64,000 bases of DNA from Caulochytrium protostelioides (GCA_003615045.1 ML014124.1:156177-220176); one strand, 5' to 3'. Positions 45,168 to 56,399 are shown, numbered from the stretch's first letter. Made by a program: numbers and translations. The notes: generated by a model not told the origin, from the letters alone.

Positions 45168-45327
45168 AGTCTGCTTGAAGACCGCTGATTGTGACACGCG
45201 TGCTTCCTCCGTCCACCTCCGCTACTCCCTTGGCTCCCCTCCCTTGTCCTCCACGCTCCCCTCCGTCCCCACACCAGCACCACCACCACCACCAACACCA
45301 ACACCACCCCTTTTTGTTTCGCCCACG
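43248..45327. other. Intergenic region and leader upstream of eIF3c
   Basis: About 2 kb, extremely GC-rich in the middle. It contains a five-copy 10-bp repeat (43941-43990), (GGC)n runs around 44310-44349 and 44479-44505, and a CCG-to-CTG run at about 45123-45168. Open frames extend through it only because of composition. The last 130 bases are C/T- and CAC-rich and look like a leader. Confidence 0.5.
43941..43990. repeat. 10-bp tandem repeat (GGCCTCAACT)n, 5 copies
   Basis: Five units, the first with a single change (GGTCTCAACT). The 10-bp period is close to one helical turn and is incompatible with a simple coding repeat. Confidence 0.9.
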
Positions 45328-48294
45328 ATGTCGCGCTTCTTCCGCGCTGGCGACAGCAGCGACGCGTCGACGTCATCGTCCTCCGAGTCCGAGGATGAGC
45401 GCCGCATCCGCCGCTCGGACGCGTCGTCCTCCGACAGCGACTCCAGCTCCGGCTCCGACTCGGAAGCCTCGCACGGGGCCGCCCAGAAGGCCGCCGCCGC
45501 CGCCAAGAAACCCGTCGGCGCCGCCCGCTTCATGCGCGGCGCCGCCGCCTCGTCGGACGAGTCGGACTCCGAGTCGGACGCCTCGGACGCGGACTCGGAC
45601 GATGCCGAGGCCGGCTTCCTGCGCGCCACCGCGCGCTCTGGCGGCATCCGCTCCCACCGCGACAAGCGGTTCGACGAGCTCCGCAAGACGGCGCACGCGA
45701 TCCGGAACGCCATGAAGGCTTCCAATTGGGTGAACCTCGCGCAGGAGTTCGACAACCTGCAGAAGGGCGTCCGTAAGGCGCATCTGATCGTGGCCCGCGA
45801 GGGCTTCCCGCGCTTCTACATCCGCCAGCTCGTGCAGCTCCAGGACTACATCACGCAGTTCGCCCAGGCCCAGGCCCAGTCGCCCAAGAAGATGTCGCCG
45901 TCCTCGCAGAAGGCGTTCAACACGATGAAGCAGAAGATCCGCCCGCACATGACCCAGCACGCCGAGGCCGTCGCCGCGTTCCGCGCGAACCCCGTGGACG
46001 AGGAGGCCTCGGCCGACGAGGCCGACGAGGCCGCGCAGAAGGCGGCCGACGCCGAGGAGGTCCGCGAGCTTGAAATCAAGGCCCAGGCCCAGGCCGACAA
46101 GAATGTCGCCGCGGGCATCACGGCCCCGGCCGGCGTCCTGAACGCCGTCGAGGGCGGCGCCGCGCCGGGCTTCACGACCGTCGGCAAGCAGGGCAAGTCG
46201 GTCGTCAAGGTCAACGCCGTGGCGAACGCGACGCCGGAGACCATCTTCCCGTGCCTGCGCTCGCTGATGGAGATTCGCGGCAAGCGCTCGACGGACCGCG
46301 CGCAGCAGGTCGCGGACCTCGAGCAGCTGCTCAAGGTCGCCGACCACGCGTCCGCGCACGCCCGCGTCCGCGTCCTCATGATCCTGCTGCCGGCCCTCTT
46401 CGACTCGATCCACATCAACCTCAATGCCAACGTGACGGAGATGTCCGCCGAGTCGTCGGCGCCCTTCGAGATCTGGACGAAGGCGCTGCACTACGCGAAC
46501 CGCATCCTCGCGGAGCTCGAGGAGGCCGGCGACCGCCTCTACGTGCGCAACGACATGCCCGGCGACGAGCGCGATGTCGACGAGATCGAGAAGCTCTACC
46601 GCGCCGTGACGTCGGGCAAGAAGGGCGCCGATGCGCCCACCGAGCCGTTCGTCGTGCCGGGCAGCCTGCTCGCGCTGATCACCCGCGTCGACTCGGCATA
46701 CACGACGATCCTGCAGGCCGCGGACCCGCACAGCACCGAGTACTACGACCGCCTCACGGCCGAGACGCGCCTCACCGCGCTGCTGGTCCGCGCCGAGTCG
46801 TACCACCGCACCCACCTCGCCGCGCTGACCGAGGACCTCAACGAGCTCATCCTGCGCCGCATCGAGCACATCTACTACAAGCCCGACGCCATTCTCGAGA
46901 TCGTCGAGTCGCGCATCCACGCGATGCTCGCCGAGGAGCCGCACTACAAGGGCAACGTCGTGACTCACAAGACCGCCGTGGGCCGCCCGTCGGCCACGAG
47001 CGGCGGGCTCGTCGGGTCCGGCGTCACGCTCGTGACGACGACGACGACCTCGGGCGCCGAGGCCCTCGTGCACGACCTCTGTGTCGCGCTGTACAAGTCG
47101 ACGGACGCGCGCACCCGTGCCCGCGCCGCGCTGTGCCACATCTTCAACATGGCGCTCCACAACCACTTCCACCGCGCCCGCGACATGGTCCTCATGTCCC
47201 ACCTGCAGGACTCGGTCAACGGCATGGACATCTCGACCCAGATCCTCCACAACCGTATGATCGCGCAGCTCGGCCTGGCGGCGTTCCGCTCGGGCCTCAT
47301 CAAGGAGGCCGGCATGATCCTCGGCGACCTGCTCGGCTCGGGCCGCGTCAAGGAGCTCCTGGCGCAGGGCGTGCAGCGCTTCAGCGACAAGACGCCCGAG
47401 GAGGAGAAGCTCGAGCGCCAGCGCCAGGTGCCGTTCCACATGCACCTCAACCTCGAGCTGCTCGAGTGCGTCTTCCTCGTCTCGACGATGCTCTACGAGG
47501 TCCCGCAGATCGCCATGAGCAACTTCGACCCGCGCCGCCGCCTCAACAAGCCGTTCCGTCGCCTCCTCGAGTACTCCGAGCGCCGCCTCTTCACGGGCCC
47601 GCCCGAGGACACGCGTGACCACATCTTGCTCGCCAGCAAGGCCCTCGCCTCCGCCGACTGGCAGCGCTGCGACCAGTACATCCGCGCGATCAAGATCTGG
47701 GAGCTGATGCCCGCGCACGAGCAGATCAAGGACATGCTCACGCGCCACATCCGCAAGGAAGCCCTGCGCACGTACTTCTTTATCCACTCGCCTTTCTACG
47801 CGAGCATGGCGCTGTCCCGCCTCGCGGACATGGTCTCGCTCTCGGTGCGCGAGGTCCACGCCGTCGTCGCGCGCATGATCATGAGCGACGAGCTCCCGGG
47901 CGTCAGCCTCAACCAGGCCGAGGGCACGCTCCGCTTCCAGCAGCGCTCCGCCAACGGCGGCGTCGTCGGCACCGGCATCGGCCTCGGCGCCGAGCTCTCC
48001 CGTCTGCAGAGCCTCGCCAACGTCTACGCCGACAAGGCCGCCACGCTCATCGAGAGCAATGAGCGCCTGCTGGATGCCAAGACCCAGGCGCTCGGCCTCA
48101 CTTCCGACCACGTCGAGGAGGGTGGTGAGCGCACCGGCTACGGCGGCCGTGGCGGCGGCCGCGGCGGCCGCGGCGGTCGTGGCGGCCGTGGCGGCCGCGG
48201 CGGCGGCCGCTTCACCCGCGGCGGGCTCATGGGCGGCAGCCGCATGGGCTCCCTTGGCGGTGGCGGTCACCATATGAAGTCCCAGCCGGCTTGA
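45328..48294 (+). CDS. NIP1: Eukaryotic translation initiation factor 3 subunit C
   Basis: 988 residues. The ATG at 45328 gives MSRFFRAGDSSD, the conserved eIF3c N-terminus, and all upstream in-frame sequence is low complexity. eIF3c is a core subunit that binds the 40S subunit and contacts eIF1/eIF5 in the preinitiation complex. Residues 1-95 are acidic and Ser-rich (SSSSESEDE, DSDSSSGSDSE). The NIP1-type N domain follows: KRFDELRKTAHAIRNAMKASNWVNLAQEFDNLQK. The PCI domain lies at about 660-850, with CVALYKSTDARTRARAALCHIFNMALHNHFHRARDMVLMSHLQ, PFHMHLNLELLECVFLVSTML, and the winged-helix part (LADMVSLSVREVHAVVARMI). Residues about 936-967 are an RGG/GGR box, an RNA-binding tail that other fungal eIF3c proteins can also have. 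No introns. Confidence 0.97.
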   Translation: MSRFFRAGDSSDASTSSSSESEDERRIRRSDASSSDSDSSSGSDSEASHGAAQKAAAAAKKPVGAARFMRGAAASSDESDSESDASDADSDDAEAGFLRATARSGGIRSHRDKRFDELRKTAHAIRNAMKASNWVNLAQEFDNLQKGVRKAHLIVAREGFPRFYIRQLVQLQDYITQFAQAQAQSPKKMSPSSQKAFNTMKQKIRPHMTQHAEAVAAFRANPVDEEASADEADEAAQKAADAEEVRELEIKAQAQADKNVAAGITAPAGVLNAVEGGAAPGFTTVGKQGKSVVKVNAVANATPETIFPCLRSLMEIRGKRSTDRAQQVADLEQLLKVADHASAHARVRVLMILLPALFDSIHINLNANVTEMSAESSAPFEIWTKALHYANRILAELEEAGDRLYVRNDMPGDERDVDEIEKLYRAVTSGKKGADAPTEPFVVPGSLLALITRVDSAYTTILQAADPHSTEYYDRLTAETRLTALLVRAESYHRTHLAALTEDLNELILRRIEHIYYKPDAILEIVESRIHAMLAEEPHYKGNVVTHKTAVGRPSATSGGLVGSGVTLVTTTTTSGAEALVHDLCVALYKSTDARTRARAALCHIFNMALHNHFHRARDMVLMSHLQDSVNGMDISTQILHNRMIAQLGLAAFRSGLIKEAGMILGDLLGSGRVKELLAQGVQRFSDKTPEEEKLERQRQVPFHMHLNLELLECVFLVSTMLYEVPQIAMSNFDPRRRLNKPFRRLLEYSERRLFTGPPEDTRDHILLASKALASADWQRCDQYIRAIKIWELMPAHEQIKDMLTRHIRKEALRTYFFIHSPFYASMALSRLADMVSLSVREVHAVVARMIMSDELPGVSLNQAEGTLRFQQRSANGGVVGTGIGLGAELSRLQSLANVYADKAATLIESNERLLDAKTQALGLTSDHVEEGGERTGYGGRGGGRGGRGGRGGRGGRGGGRFTRGGLMGGSRMGSLGGGGHHMKSQPA

Positions 48295-49417
48295 ATCACT
48301 GCGCTTCGTCGGTGATCGTTGTTCTGGATGACGTTGCTACTTCGTCGGTCTCCGCATCACCGCCTGCCGTTGGCACGCGCTCTGCCTTTTTCGATCGTTC
48401 CTTTTCCCTTCGTTCCATCGCGACCTGTTCGCACGGCGCCGGGTCGAGAAGGGATCCAGGCGAGCGGGGGCCCCGAGGGTCCACCCCACCCCAACCCTTT
48501 TTTTTCTTTCGCTTGTCGTATGTCCCGTGACCCATCACGCGTTTCCCATCGCTCATGCTCTCTCGCCCGCTCGCCCTTTTTACACTCCTGTTTCCCCTCA
48601 CATATCTAACCTCCACATGTTATCGCTATCAGATGGTGGCTCTCGGGTGGGTCGTGGGACTGTCTGAGCGCCCGTATGATCACCTCTCAGCCCCGCGTGC
48701 TTGTCCCGCAAGCGACCCCGATGCAACCAGGGCGATCGCTGCCGATGGCTTGGGATGGCTAGGGCGTGTCGGGCCACGGAAGCGCGGTTCTGTGCCCATC
48801 AGCGACACCGCGTTGTCTCGCGCATGGGGGATGTTCCTTTAGTGGTGGGATGGCCGACAGCATCCCGCCGTGCCCGGCACCGGGCGGCCAGCAGAGGACG
48901 GCGGCAGGGGCCCGCGGCGCCCGCGCAGCCCAGCGCGCAGGGGCTTCGCGACGCTGCCGGGGCCGACGGGCCGCCGCGGGGGAGATCCGTGGGGCGGCTC
49001 GCCGCCGGGTCCACGCGTCGCCGTCGAGCGATCGCGCGCCGGCAGGCCAGCCCGACGGCAGCCGTGGCCACGACCGCGACGGTCGGCCAGGGTGACGCAC
49101 GGCCGCCGCGATGCCGTCACCGCCACGTCACGCCGCGGGCGCCGGCGTCACCGCGCTCAGATCTCGCGCTCTATAAAAGGGCGACGGCTCTCGCGGCGCA
49201 AGGCGACGTGCGCGGCCAATAACGGATGGCCGGCGCCACGGATCCTACGGCTTCTGCGTCGATGCGACGGACGACCACCCCCCACGCAACCATCGCTTGC
49301 GTCGACGCGCTCTCTCTCTCTCTATCTCGATTCCTTCACGACGCGTCCGATTCGGGCCGCTTGCTTCCCCTGCTTCCTTGACGTTTGTTGTCGCGTGTCG
49401 CCGGACTTCTCGCCGCG
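48295..49417. other. Intergenic region between eIF3c and the M28 aminopeptidase gene
   Basis: No gene recognised. A TATA-like word lies at 49172-49180, and (CT)n pyrimidine runs occur around 49311-49325 between it and the start codon. Confidence 0.5.
49172..49180 (+). promoter_or_regulatory. Candidate TATA box of the M28 aminopeptidase gene
   Basis: TATAAAAGG, a strong TATA consensus, 238 bp before the start codon at 49418, in otherwise GC-rich sequence. The remaining distance would be a leader of roughly 200 nt. Transcript mapping is absent. Confidence 0.5.
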
Positions 49418-50659
49418 ATGCATCTGCTCAGCGTGGCCGCCGCCGCGGCCGCCGCGTGCGCGCTGGTCGCGCCGCCGCTCGCGCTCGCAGGCCGCCCGCA
49501 CCCCCACCACGCCGCTGCCACTGTCACGGCCGATATCACAGCCGATGTCACGGCGCTCGCCGGCGAGCGCCGCCTCATCTCGCTCAGCGAGGACCCGGCG
49601 GACCGCCACTGGATGACCGACGCGGACATTCAGGCCCTGCGCATCGCCCGCCGCGGGTTTATGGATGTCACCGATGGCGATCTGGACGCCGTCGCGGCCG
49701 CCGCGGCCCCGGCCATGCCGTCGGCGTTCGTGTTCCCGACCAACCTCACGCAGCAAGAGCGCGTGCAGCCGCTGCTCGAGCAGATCGACATCGAGCGCAT
49801 GACCCGCTTCATGACCAAGTTCACGAGCTTCCGCAACCGCTACTACAAGAGCCGTTACGGCAAGGAGGCCGGCGACTGGCTCTTCGCCTATGTCACCGAA
49901 CTCTGCAAGGACGTCGTCGCCAATCCCGAAAAAAACGGAATGAGCGTGAGCGTACGCCAAGTCTCCCATGCCTGGGGCCAAAGCTCGATCATTGTGCACA
50001 TCGAGGCCTACGACCGCAACAAGCAGCAGCAGCAGCAGCAGCCGTCGACGACGACCGGTGACGGCGTCACGATCATTGGCGCCCACCTGGACAGCGTCAA
50101 TTTGTATAATCCGTACTGGGGTCGGTCGCCCGGCGCCGACGACGACGGCAGCGGCACGACGACGACGATCGAGGCGCTCACCCTGCTGATTCAGTCCGGT
50201 TACGTACCGCCGAACCCTCTCGAGTTCCACTGGTACTCCGCCGAGGAGGGCGGCCTGTTGGGGTCGGCCAAGATCGCCTCCCTCTACCGAAACAGTGGCG
50301 TTCTCGTGCGCGGGATGCTGCAGGCGGATATGACGGGCTTTCGTTCGGAAGGCAAGCCGGAGGTCCTCGGCGTGGTTACCGATTTCACCTCGCTTAAACT
50401 CACCGAGTTCTTGCGACTGGTGATGCGCACCTACAGCGGCATCGATGTCGTCGATACCAAGTGTGGCTATGGTTGCAGTGATCACGCTTCTTTTAACCAA
50501 GCTGGCTACCCCTCAGCCTTTTTCTTTGAGTCCGACTTTGCCGACCAGTCGCCCTTCATCCACACGACCCGCGACGACATCGATACCATCAACTTCAACC
50601 ACATTGCGACCGCCGCCAAGGCCGTCCTCGGCTTCGCCGTCGAGCTCTCGCACGCCTAA
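49418..50659 (+). CDS. Secreted M28 family aminopeptidase (LAP1-like)
   Basis: 413 residues from the ATG at 49418, which starts a clear signal peptide (MHLLSVAAAAAAACALVAPPLALAG). A pro-region follows (HLISLSED..., GFMDVTDGD), as in fungal leucine aminopeptidases. The dizinc catalytic domain is complete: HLDSVN (His and Asp ligand region, about residue 222), GADDDGSG (bridging Asp, about 242), AEEGGLLGS (general-base Glu and Zn Glu), QADMTGF (Asp ligand), and the last ligand in DHASFNQAGYPSAFF (His). The paired Cys residues in TKCGYGCSDH match the disulfide near this site in LAP1-type enzymes. It should release N-terminal hydrophobic residues from peptides outside the cell or in the vacuole. 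Converges on the transporter gene with 131 bp between stops. Confidence 0.92.
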   Translation: MHLLSVAAAAAAACALVAPPLALAGRPHPHHAAATVTADITADVTALAGERRLISLSEDPADRHWMTDADIQALRIARRGFMDVTDGDLDAVAAAAAPAMPSAFVFPTNLTQQERVQPLLEQIDIERMTRFMTKFTSFRNRYYKSRYGKEAGDWLFAYVTELCKDVVANPEKNGMSVSVRQVSHAWGQSSIIVHIEAYDRNKQQQQQQPSTTTGDGVTIIGAHLDSVNLYNPYWGRSPGADDDGSGTTTTIEALTLLIQSGYVPPNPLEFHWYSAEEGGLLGSAKIASLYRNSGVLVRGMLQADMTGFRSEGKPEVLGVVTDFTSLKLTEFLRLVMRTYSGIDVVDTKCGYGCSDHASFNQAGYPSAFFFESDFADQSPFIHTTRDDIDTINFNHIATAAKAVLGFAVELSHA

Positions 50660-50790
50660 AAAAAATTCCGGCCACGGCGCTGCCATCGGGTGATCGCCCA
50701 TGCTTACTCCATTCTATATAAAACTCTTCTATCCCGATGCGTGCTCAAACATGGGACAGGGAAGGACGTGGCGGAAGGTCTCAGGAATCA

Positions 50791-52074
50791 CTAAAAGATC
50801 GCCGCGAGGACGGCGATCGCGGTGGTCAGACAGCTCAGCACGAGGCATGCCGTGGCGAACTGGTAGCCGTTCCACGGAAGGCACGTCGGAATCGCCCAAA
50901 AGACCGGCGCCGCGAGGAAGGGCGACCCAGTGCCGGCGCCGGCGCCGGCGCCGCCGGCCCCAAGCCCCAGCCCGCGCGCCGCCGGCGACCCCGGCGGCCC
51001 GCCGCCCGCTGTGCCGGCCAAAAGCCACGACTGTTCGCCGGGCGACCGCGCCGGCGGCCGCGCGGACGGCCAGAGCGCCTCGGGGTCGGGCACATCCTCG
51101 GCCAAGTATGCGGCGTCGGCGACGGCGAACTGCATGAAGGCGGCGCTGAAGTCCGACGGACCCGCGGCCGTCGGGCTCGCGCTGGCCGCGGGCATGGCGG
51201 GCGGCGCGCGTCCGCCGCCGCGGCCGCCGTCGCCGTCGCCGTCGCCGTCGCCCGGGCCGTTCGGCGCCCCGACCGCGTGAGCCGCCAGCGCCTGACGCAC
51301 CCGGGACGGCGAGACCCCCGCCGGGTCCGCGACGGAGCACGCGAGCCCGTCCGTCGCGCTGCGACGGTGCCGCGGGTCGTGGGCCGGCGCGCGGCGCTGG
51401 ATGTGGCTCAGCGCGTCGAGCCAGCCGTTCGGTTCGTCCGAGCTGCTGCCGCTGCCGCTGCCGCCGCCGCCTCGGTGGCTCAGCAGCCCGCTCGGCGACG
51501 TCGGCGCCGTATGGCCGGCCGTCGTGGCCGAGGCCCGGCGGCGCGGCGTCGTCGAGAGCGAGCCGGTGCGCCGGCGGGGCTGGCGCGGCGCAGGGCTCGT
51601 GCTCCGCGAGGGCGTCCGCGGCGGCGACCGCAACGGCCGGTCGCCCGCCGCGGGGTGCGAGGCCGGCGACACGGGCGACAGCCGCACGAGCCGGTTCGCC
51701 GGGAACGGCGTCATCATGCGGCGCGGCGGGACGCCCGACGGGCTGAGTCCCGCGGCGCCGGCCGGCATCCCGCCGCCCGTGGCGGTCGCCGGCCGCGGCA
51801 GCCCGAGGGGCCCCGCGGGCCCGGTCTCGTCCAGCGCCGCGGCGCGGCCGAGATCGAGCCCGAAGAGCGTCGCGAGGCTGCTGCGTCGGCGGGGCGCCGC
51901 CGTGTGGAGCGGCCGCAGGCGGTCGGTCGCGCCGGGCGCCGCCGCCGCCGCCGCCGCGGGACTCGCATAGCCCTCGGGCACGACGAGGATGAGCGGCGAC
52001 CGCGGCCGCGGCAGGTCCGGCGAGGCGATCGGCAGCAGGCCGCTAGGGCTGTTGCCGTTGCCGTTGCCGTTGCT

Positions 52075-52110
<36 letters not shown>

Positions 52111-53748
52111 AACGCTGGCGTCGCCGCCGACGTGGGCAATGACGATGCCCGGTCGGACGGGCAGGGCCTCGAGCACCGCATCGGCCGCGGGAACGGGCTC
52201 GACGCTCGCGAGAGCCCACGATCCGACCGCGAGCGGGCTCTCCGGTCGGAGCGCCGTCGCCGCCGTCGTCGCCGCCAAGGGCATGGGCAGGGCCGGTGCA
52301 TGGGCGGCCACGGGCATGAGCACGGCGGGCGGCACGACCACGGCGGGCGCGACCGGCTCGAGGATGTGGTGGATCTGGGCGTCGTCGGCATGCATGCGCA
52401 TCAGCATGCGGATCTGGTTGGCCGTCAGGCGGCGCGTCGCGTTGAACTGCTTGCGGAAGGCGTGGCTCGCGCGGAAGATCGAAAAGGGCAGCACGAAGTT
52501 GGTGATCGAGGCAAAGAGCAGGCCCGACCACGCATTGAGGGTCACGACGGCGCCGCCGGACTGGAAGGGCAGGACGAGCAGCCACGGCAGCACGTGCGTG
52601 AGCCACGTGGCGCGGGCGGTCGAGGCGACGGCGTCGGTCTCGAGCAGATTGTCGCGCGCGATGAGCATGAAGACGGGCACCGAGGCCATCAGCACGACGA
52701 GCGCAAAGACGTAGCCGACCGCACGGCACGTCGGGTCGCTGGCCAGCACGCTGAGCACGGTCGTTCCGGGGGGAAACGCGAACGCCAGGGCGGGAATGAG
52801 CCCGATCAGCAGATACGTCGCAAAGCAGAGGACGACGCTGCCGCCGATGGTCGCGTGGATACTGGCGTGCGGCGCGCGGGCGTTGACCCAGGCGGGCACG
52901 GTCGAGATGGACGCGAAATTCAGCATGATCACGCCCAGCACGCTACCGAGGTCGTCGCCGCCGCCGTGAACGCCGCGCAGGTCTGTCGCGGCGGGCCCGA
53001 AGGCCGGGACACGCTCCCAGGCGACGCCGTGGCGCAGGCTGACCCAGATCCACTGGACGAAGACGAGCAGCGTGATGCCGAACGCGGCCTTCTGGACAAA
53101 CAGGGTCTCGCCGAGATCGGCCTTCATAGTGAGCGGCACCACCAAGATAACCACCGCTAAAAGACCGGTCGTCCCGATGAGACGGACGTCCTCGAAGGGC
53201 GACAGCGTCTGCGAGGTATGGTTGGCCACGCAGACCGTCTCGGGCCACGACAACCACGACGGCCACGGCGCTGGCGAGGATGCCGGCGTCCGCGACGACA
53301 GCCACGGCGACGACGACGACGACGACGACGAGAGCGGCCAGCCGAGGCCGCAGGTGGCGCCGACGACGTCGATCAGGACATGGTCCCAGGTATGCGCGCT
53401 CTGCACCAGCGACGCGACCACATTGCCGATCAGCGTGCCATAGAGCCAGAGCTGCGTCCACTGGGAGAGGCGCGCCGACGGCGTGTAGAAGTGCACCAGC
53501 GTGGACCACTCGACACGCGCGCCGAAGCGGCGGTTGCCGGGGACGGCCTGCATGGCCTCGCAGACAAACAGCGACGCGACGCCCGAGAGGCCCGCATACA
53601 GCGCGAACGCCAGGGTCGTCGGGACCCATCCGGCCGCCTGGAACAGCGGCGCCGTCTGCGGCGCGCCGGGGCCGATCGCGTTGTTGAAGAGCAGCACGAT
53701 GCCGCCGGCGACGCCGATCCGCATCGGCGGCGCGCGGGCCGCCGTGGC

Positions 53749-53795
<47 letters not shown>

Positions 53796-53922
53796 ACGCT
53801 GACCGTGACGACGACGACGCCGACGGCGGCGGCCGCGGCGGCGTGAACGGTGGCGCCGGCGTGGGCGAGCGCGGCGGCCGGGCGGCCGTAGGCACGGCGC
53901 CGCCGAGGGGTCCCGCGCGCAT
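50791..53922 (-). CDS. AAAP-family amino acid transporter with long disordered insert
   Basis: 1043 residues from the ATG at 53922. A Pro/Ser-rich N-terminus includes a 14-Ser run (GAC-type repeat on the plus strand), and an alternative start at 53724 (MRIGVAGG) would remove it. The transporter core begins at RIGVAGGIVLLFNNAIGPGAP, the family's first helix with the unwound Gly-rich segment. Further hydrophobic segments include TLAFALYAGLSGVASLFVCEAM, LWLYGTLIGNVVASLV, LLAVVILVVPLTM, AAFGITLLVFVQWIWVSL, VLGVIMLNFASISTVPAWVN, GGSVVLCFATYLLIGLIPALAF, VFALVVLMASVPVFMLIARD, WLLVLPFQSGGAVVTLN and LFASITNFVLPFSIF. Next come about 480 disordered residues with (GN)n and (GD)n hexanucleotide-encoded stretches. 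A final hydrophobic segment (FATACLVLSCLTTAIAVLAAIF) ends the protein. Substrate and membrane (plasma or vacuolar) are not determinable. Confidence 0.83.
52048..52114. repeat. Hexanucleotide repeat (GTTGCC)n coding for (GN)n in the transporter insert
   Basis: About 11 hexamer units with one GTTGCT variant, read on the minus strand as Gly-Asn dipeptides. A second, shorter GTCGCC run at about 51228-51254 encodes (GD)n. Both are in phase with the gene. Confidence 0.88.
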
Positions 53923-54381
53923 CGCGGGCCGCTGCTGCAGCCGCGGCGCCGCGAGGAAGGGTGGGGGTGGGGCCGACCCCGCAGCAAGGGGCTCAAGGCG
54001 TCGAAAGCACGAACGCGTCGAACGGCATCGGCATCGTCGTGTTCTCGGGCGCGTGCTGCGTGAAGGGCACGTGGTAGCCGCCGCCGTCGCTGCTGCTGCG
54101 GCGGCTGCTGTTGCTGCTGCTGCTACGGCCTGGTTCAGGACAGCATGCTGGTGTCGTAGCCATGGGTCCGCGGAGGACGCGCGTTATGAGGGGCCGGACG
54201 GCGCCGCCACAGCCGCCGCACGGGCGATGCAGCGCCGACCCGCGCGTGGCCTCGCGTGGCCTCGCGGACTCCTGACCAAGGCCGCATCAGGCGCACGCAT
54301 GCACGAGCCCCGGGCGCCCGACCATGGCGGGAGGAAAGCCGACCGACGCGTGGCCGCCTGGGGCTGATAAGGTTGCACCAC

Positions 54382-54384
<3 letters not shown>

Positions 54385-54435
<51 letters not shown>
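54385..54435. repeat. (GGC)n trinucleotide repeat, about 17 copies
   Basis: Pure GGC/GCG run between the divergent transporter and kinase genes. Confidence 0.9.
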
Positions 54436-54436
<1 letters not shown>

Positions 54437-55024
54437 GCTCCCCCTTCCTTCAGCATCGCCTCGCCAGGAAGGTGCCCGCCGCCGCACTGCCGTTGAAGGC
54501 GGCGGCGCCACGGGTCGCACCCGTCTTCCTGCCGCATGAACGGCCGCGCTCGCCGCGCCGCGCCGCAGGAACGGCGTTTGCGTCGTCAGGATCACCGCGA
54601 TCAGCGGCGACGCGCGTGGCCGACGGATGCACCTGCGCCTGCATGCGGATGATGCCCTGCGATCGTGAAGGCCTAGCATGAACGCATCGCACGAAGACAT
54701 CGCACGACGGCCTGGCACGGACGGACTTCCAACGCGATGCTGCACGGACGCCGACGGTTTTGTCGCGACGGTGGCCGGCCCCTCGGGAGGATGGGCATCA
54801 TGCCGCGGCTGGACGGGCGTCGTCGAGACTTGCCGCGCGGCCGCCTCCCGATCGCCGCTCGTCGGTCGTCTGATCCATGTTGTCGGATGCGCATACCGAT
54901 GCCCCTGCGGGAGCCGCTGGAGATGCCGATCCTGCCGCCAGCGTCCTTGGCCATCGGCAGGATCTGATACGGCCAGCGCATCGCCTCGCCATGGTGGTGG
55001 TGATGGGGGGAGACCACGGCCAGC

Positions 55025-55041
55025 CGCGATGCCGGCGATGC

Positions 55042-55082
<41 letters not shown>
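55025..55082. repeat. 9-bp tandem repeat (GGCGATGAC)n, about 6 copies
   Basis: First two units read GGCGATGCC, the rest GGCGATGAC. Confidence 0.88.
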
Positions 55083-55144
55083 TCGGCCGGTCGGTCCACT
55101 CACGGATGGCGCGTTCGGAAGCGGAGAGGGGGACCGCCACGCGC

Positions 55145-55190
<46 letters not shown>
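55145..55190. repeat. (CCG)n trinucleotide repeat, about 15 copies
   Basis: Pure CCG run 360 bp before the kinase start codon. Confidence 0.9.
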
Positions 55191-55191
<1 letters not shown>

Positions 55192-55553
55192 CCTCGCCGG
55201 CCGGATCACCGCGCCCACCCGGGCGATCGTGGGCCCGGCCGAGGCCACGCCGCGCTCCTCTGGCAGACCGCCGCGGCTCCGGCGACCGCCGCACGAGGAT
55301 CGCTGGAACGCCATACCGCCCGCGGCCATGCGCCACGGCCGCTGGTCGCCACGTGACGGTCTCACCAACAAAAGGCCGTCGGTGTCCTGGGCGCCGCCTG
55401 GCACGTCGGCCGCCGGCCGGTCTCACGTCCGAGAGGCTGCCATGCGGGTGCCGCGGGTGCCGCGGGCTCGCCCGCCGAGGGGATCGCCCGCCGAGGGGAC
55501 CACCCGCCGATGGGACCGCCGTCGCGCCTCTTTCGCCTCTGCCTGAGGCCACG

Positions 55554-55617
55554 ATGCCGCAACCCGCTGCCTCCGGCTCCGACCTCGTGCCGGTCACTGG
55601 CCCGGCGTCGGCGTTGA

Positions 55618-55706
<89 letters not shown>

Positions 55707-56353
55707 TCCGAGTCCCCGCAAACGGACATTGATCCGAACGCCGCGGCAGCCGATGGCCGCCACGCCGATGCCGATGCCGACGCCGACGCCGACGGGAGCG
55801 GCCCGCCCCAGTCGCCCGCCCTCACGCCGTCCGTGCCCGCCGCGCCGTCCGTGCCGCTCTCTCCACCCGTCCGCAACCCCTCGCCCGCGCTGCTGTCCGC
55901 CTCCGCGTCGACACAGGCATCGAGCGCCGTCCCTCCGAGCTGGCACGACGGCCGTAGCGACGGCGGCGACGGCCTGGCCGGCGGCGTGACGACGACGACG
56001 ACGACGACGGTGACCACCGTGACCACCGCCACGTTGTCGCTCCTGCGGCCGCTGGACCCATCGTCAGCCCGGCCGCCGCGCGAGCTTCTGGCCGCCCACG
56101 CGCCCCCGGCTTGGTGCCATCCGGCTGCCCATCCGGGCGCCCATGGCGCCGGTCACATCGGCCCCGGGGCCGCCGCCTACAGCCACTCGCCGCTCGTCCA
56201 CGAGCTCGCCATCGAGCCCGGCGACATCGACACCGACGTCCGGTCGGTGGTGGCGCCGCCCGCTCGCACGAGCATGCGTCTACCGGGCCATGACGTCCGC
56301 CACGGCCATGAGGCGCGTGCCGCCACGGGGGCTGCGGAGGCCGTCGGCATGGA

Positions 56354-56399
<46 letters not shown>

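Larger units (their letters stand above)
53923..55553. other. Divergent region between transporter and kinase genes
   Basis: About 1.6 kb with a (GGC)n run (54385-54435), a 9-bp tandem repeat (55025-55082) and a (CCG)n run (55145-55190). An open frame continuous with the kinase gene runs through much of it, but it is compositionally driven and is read as noncoding leader/promoter. Confidence 0.5.

Noticed and set aside
44806-45327. In-frame upstream extension of eIF3c (174 codons)
   Set aside because: Low-complexity and repeat-derived; the family N-terminus MSRFF begins at 45328.
45373-48273. 966-codon minus-strand frame opposite eIF3c
   Set aside because: Antisense shadow of a confident gene.
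50737-53160. 807-codon plus-strand frame opposite the transporter
   Set aside because: Arg/Ala/Gly-rich antisense shadow of the transporter gene.
54678-55553. In-frame upstream extension of the kinase (292 codons)
   Set aside because: Made of 9-bp and CCG repeats translated by chance; start at 55554 follows a better context. Cannot be fully excluded.
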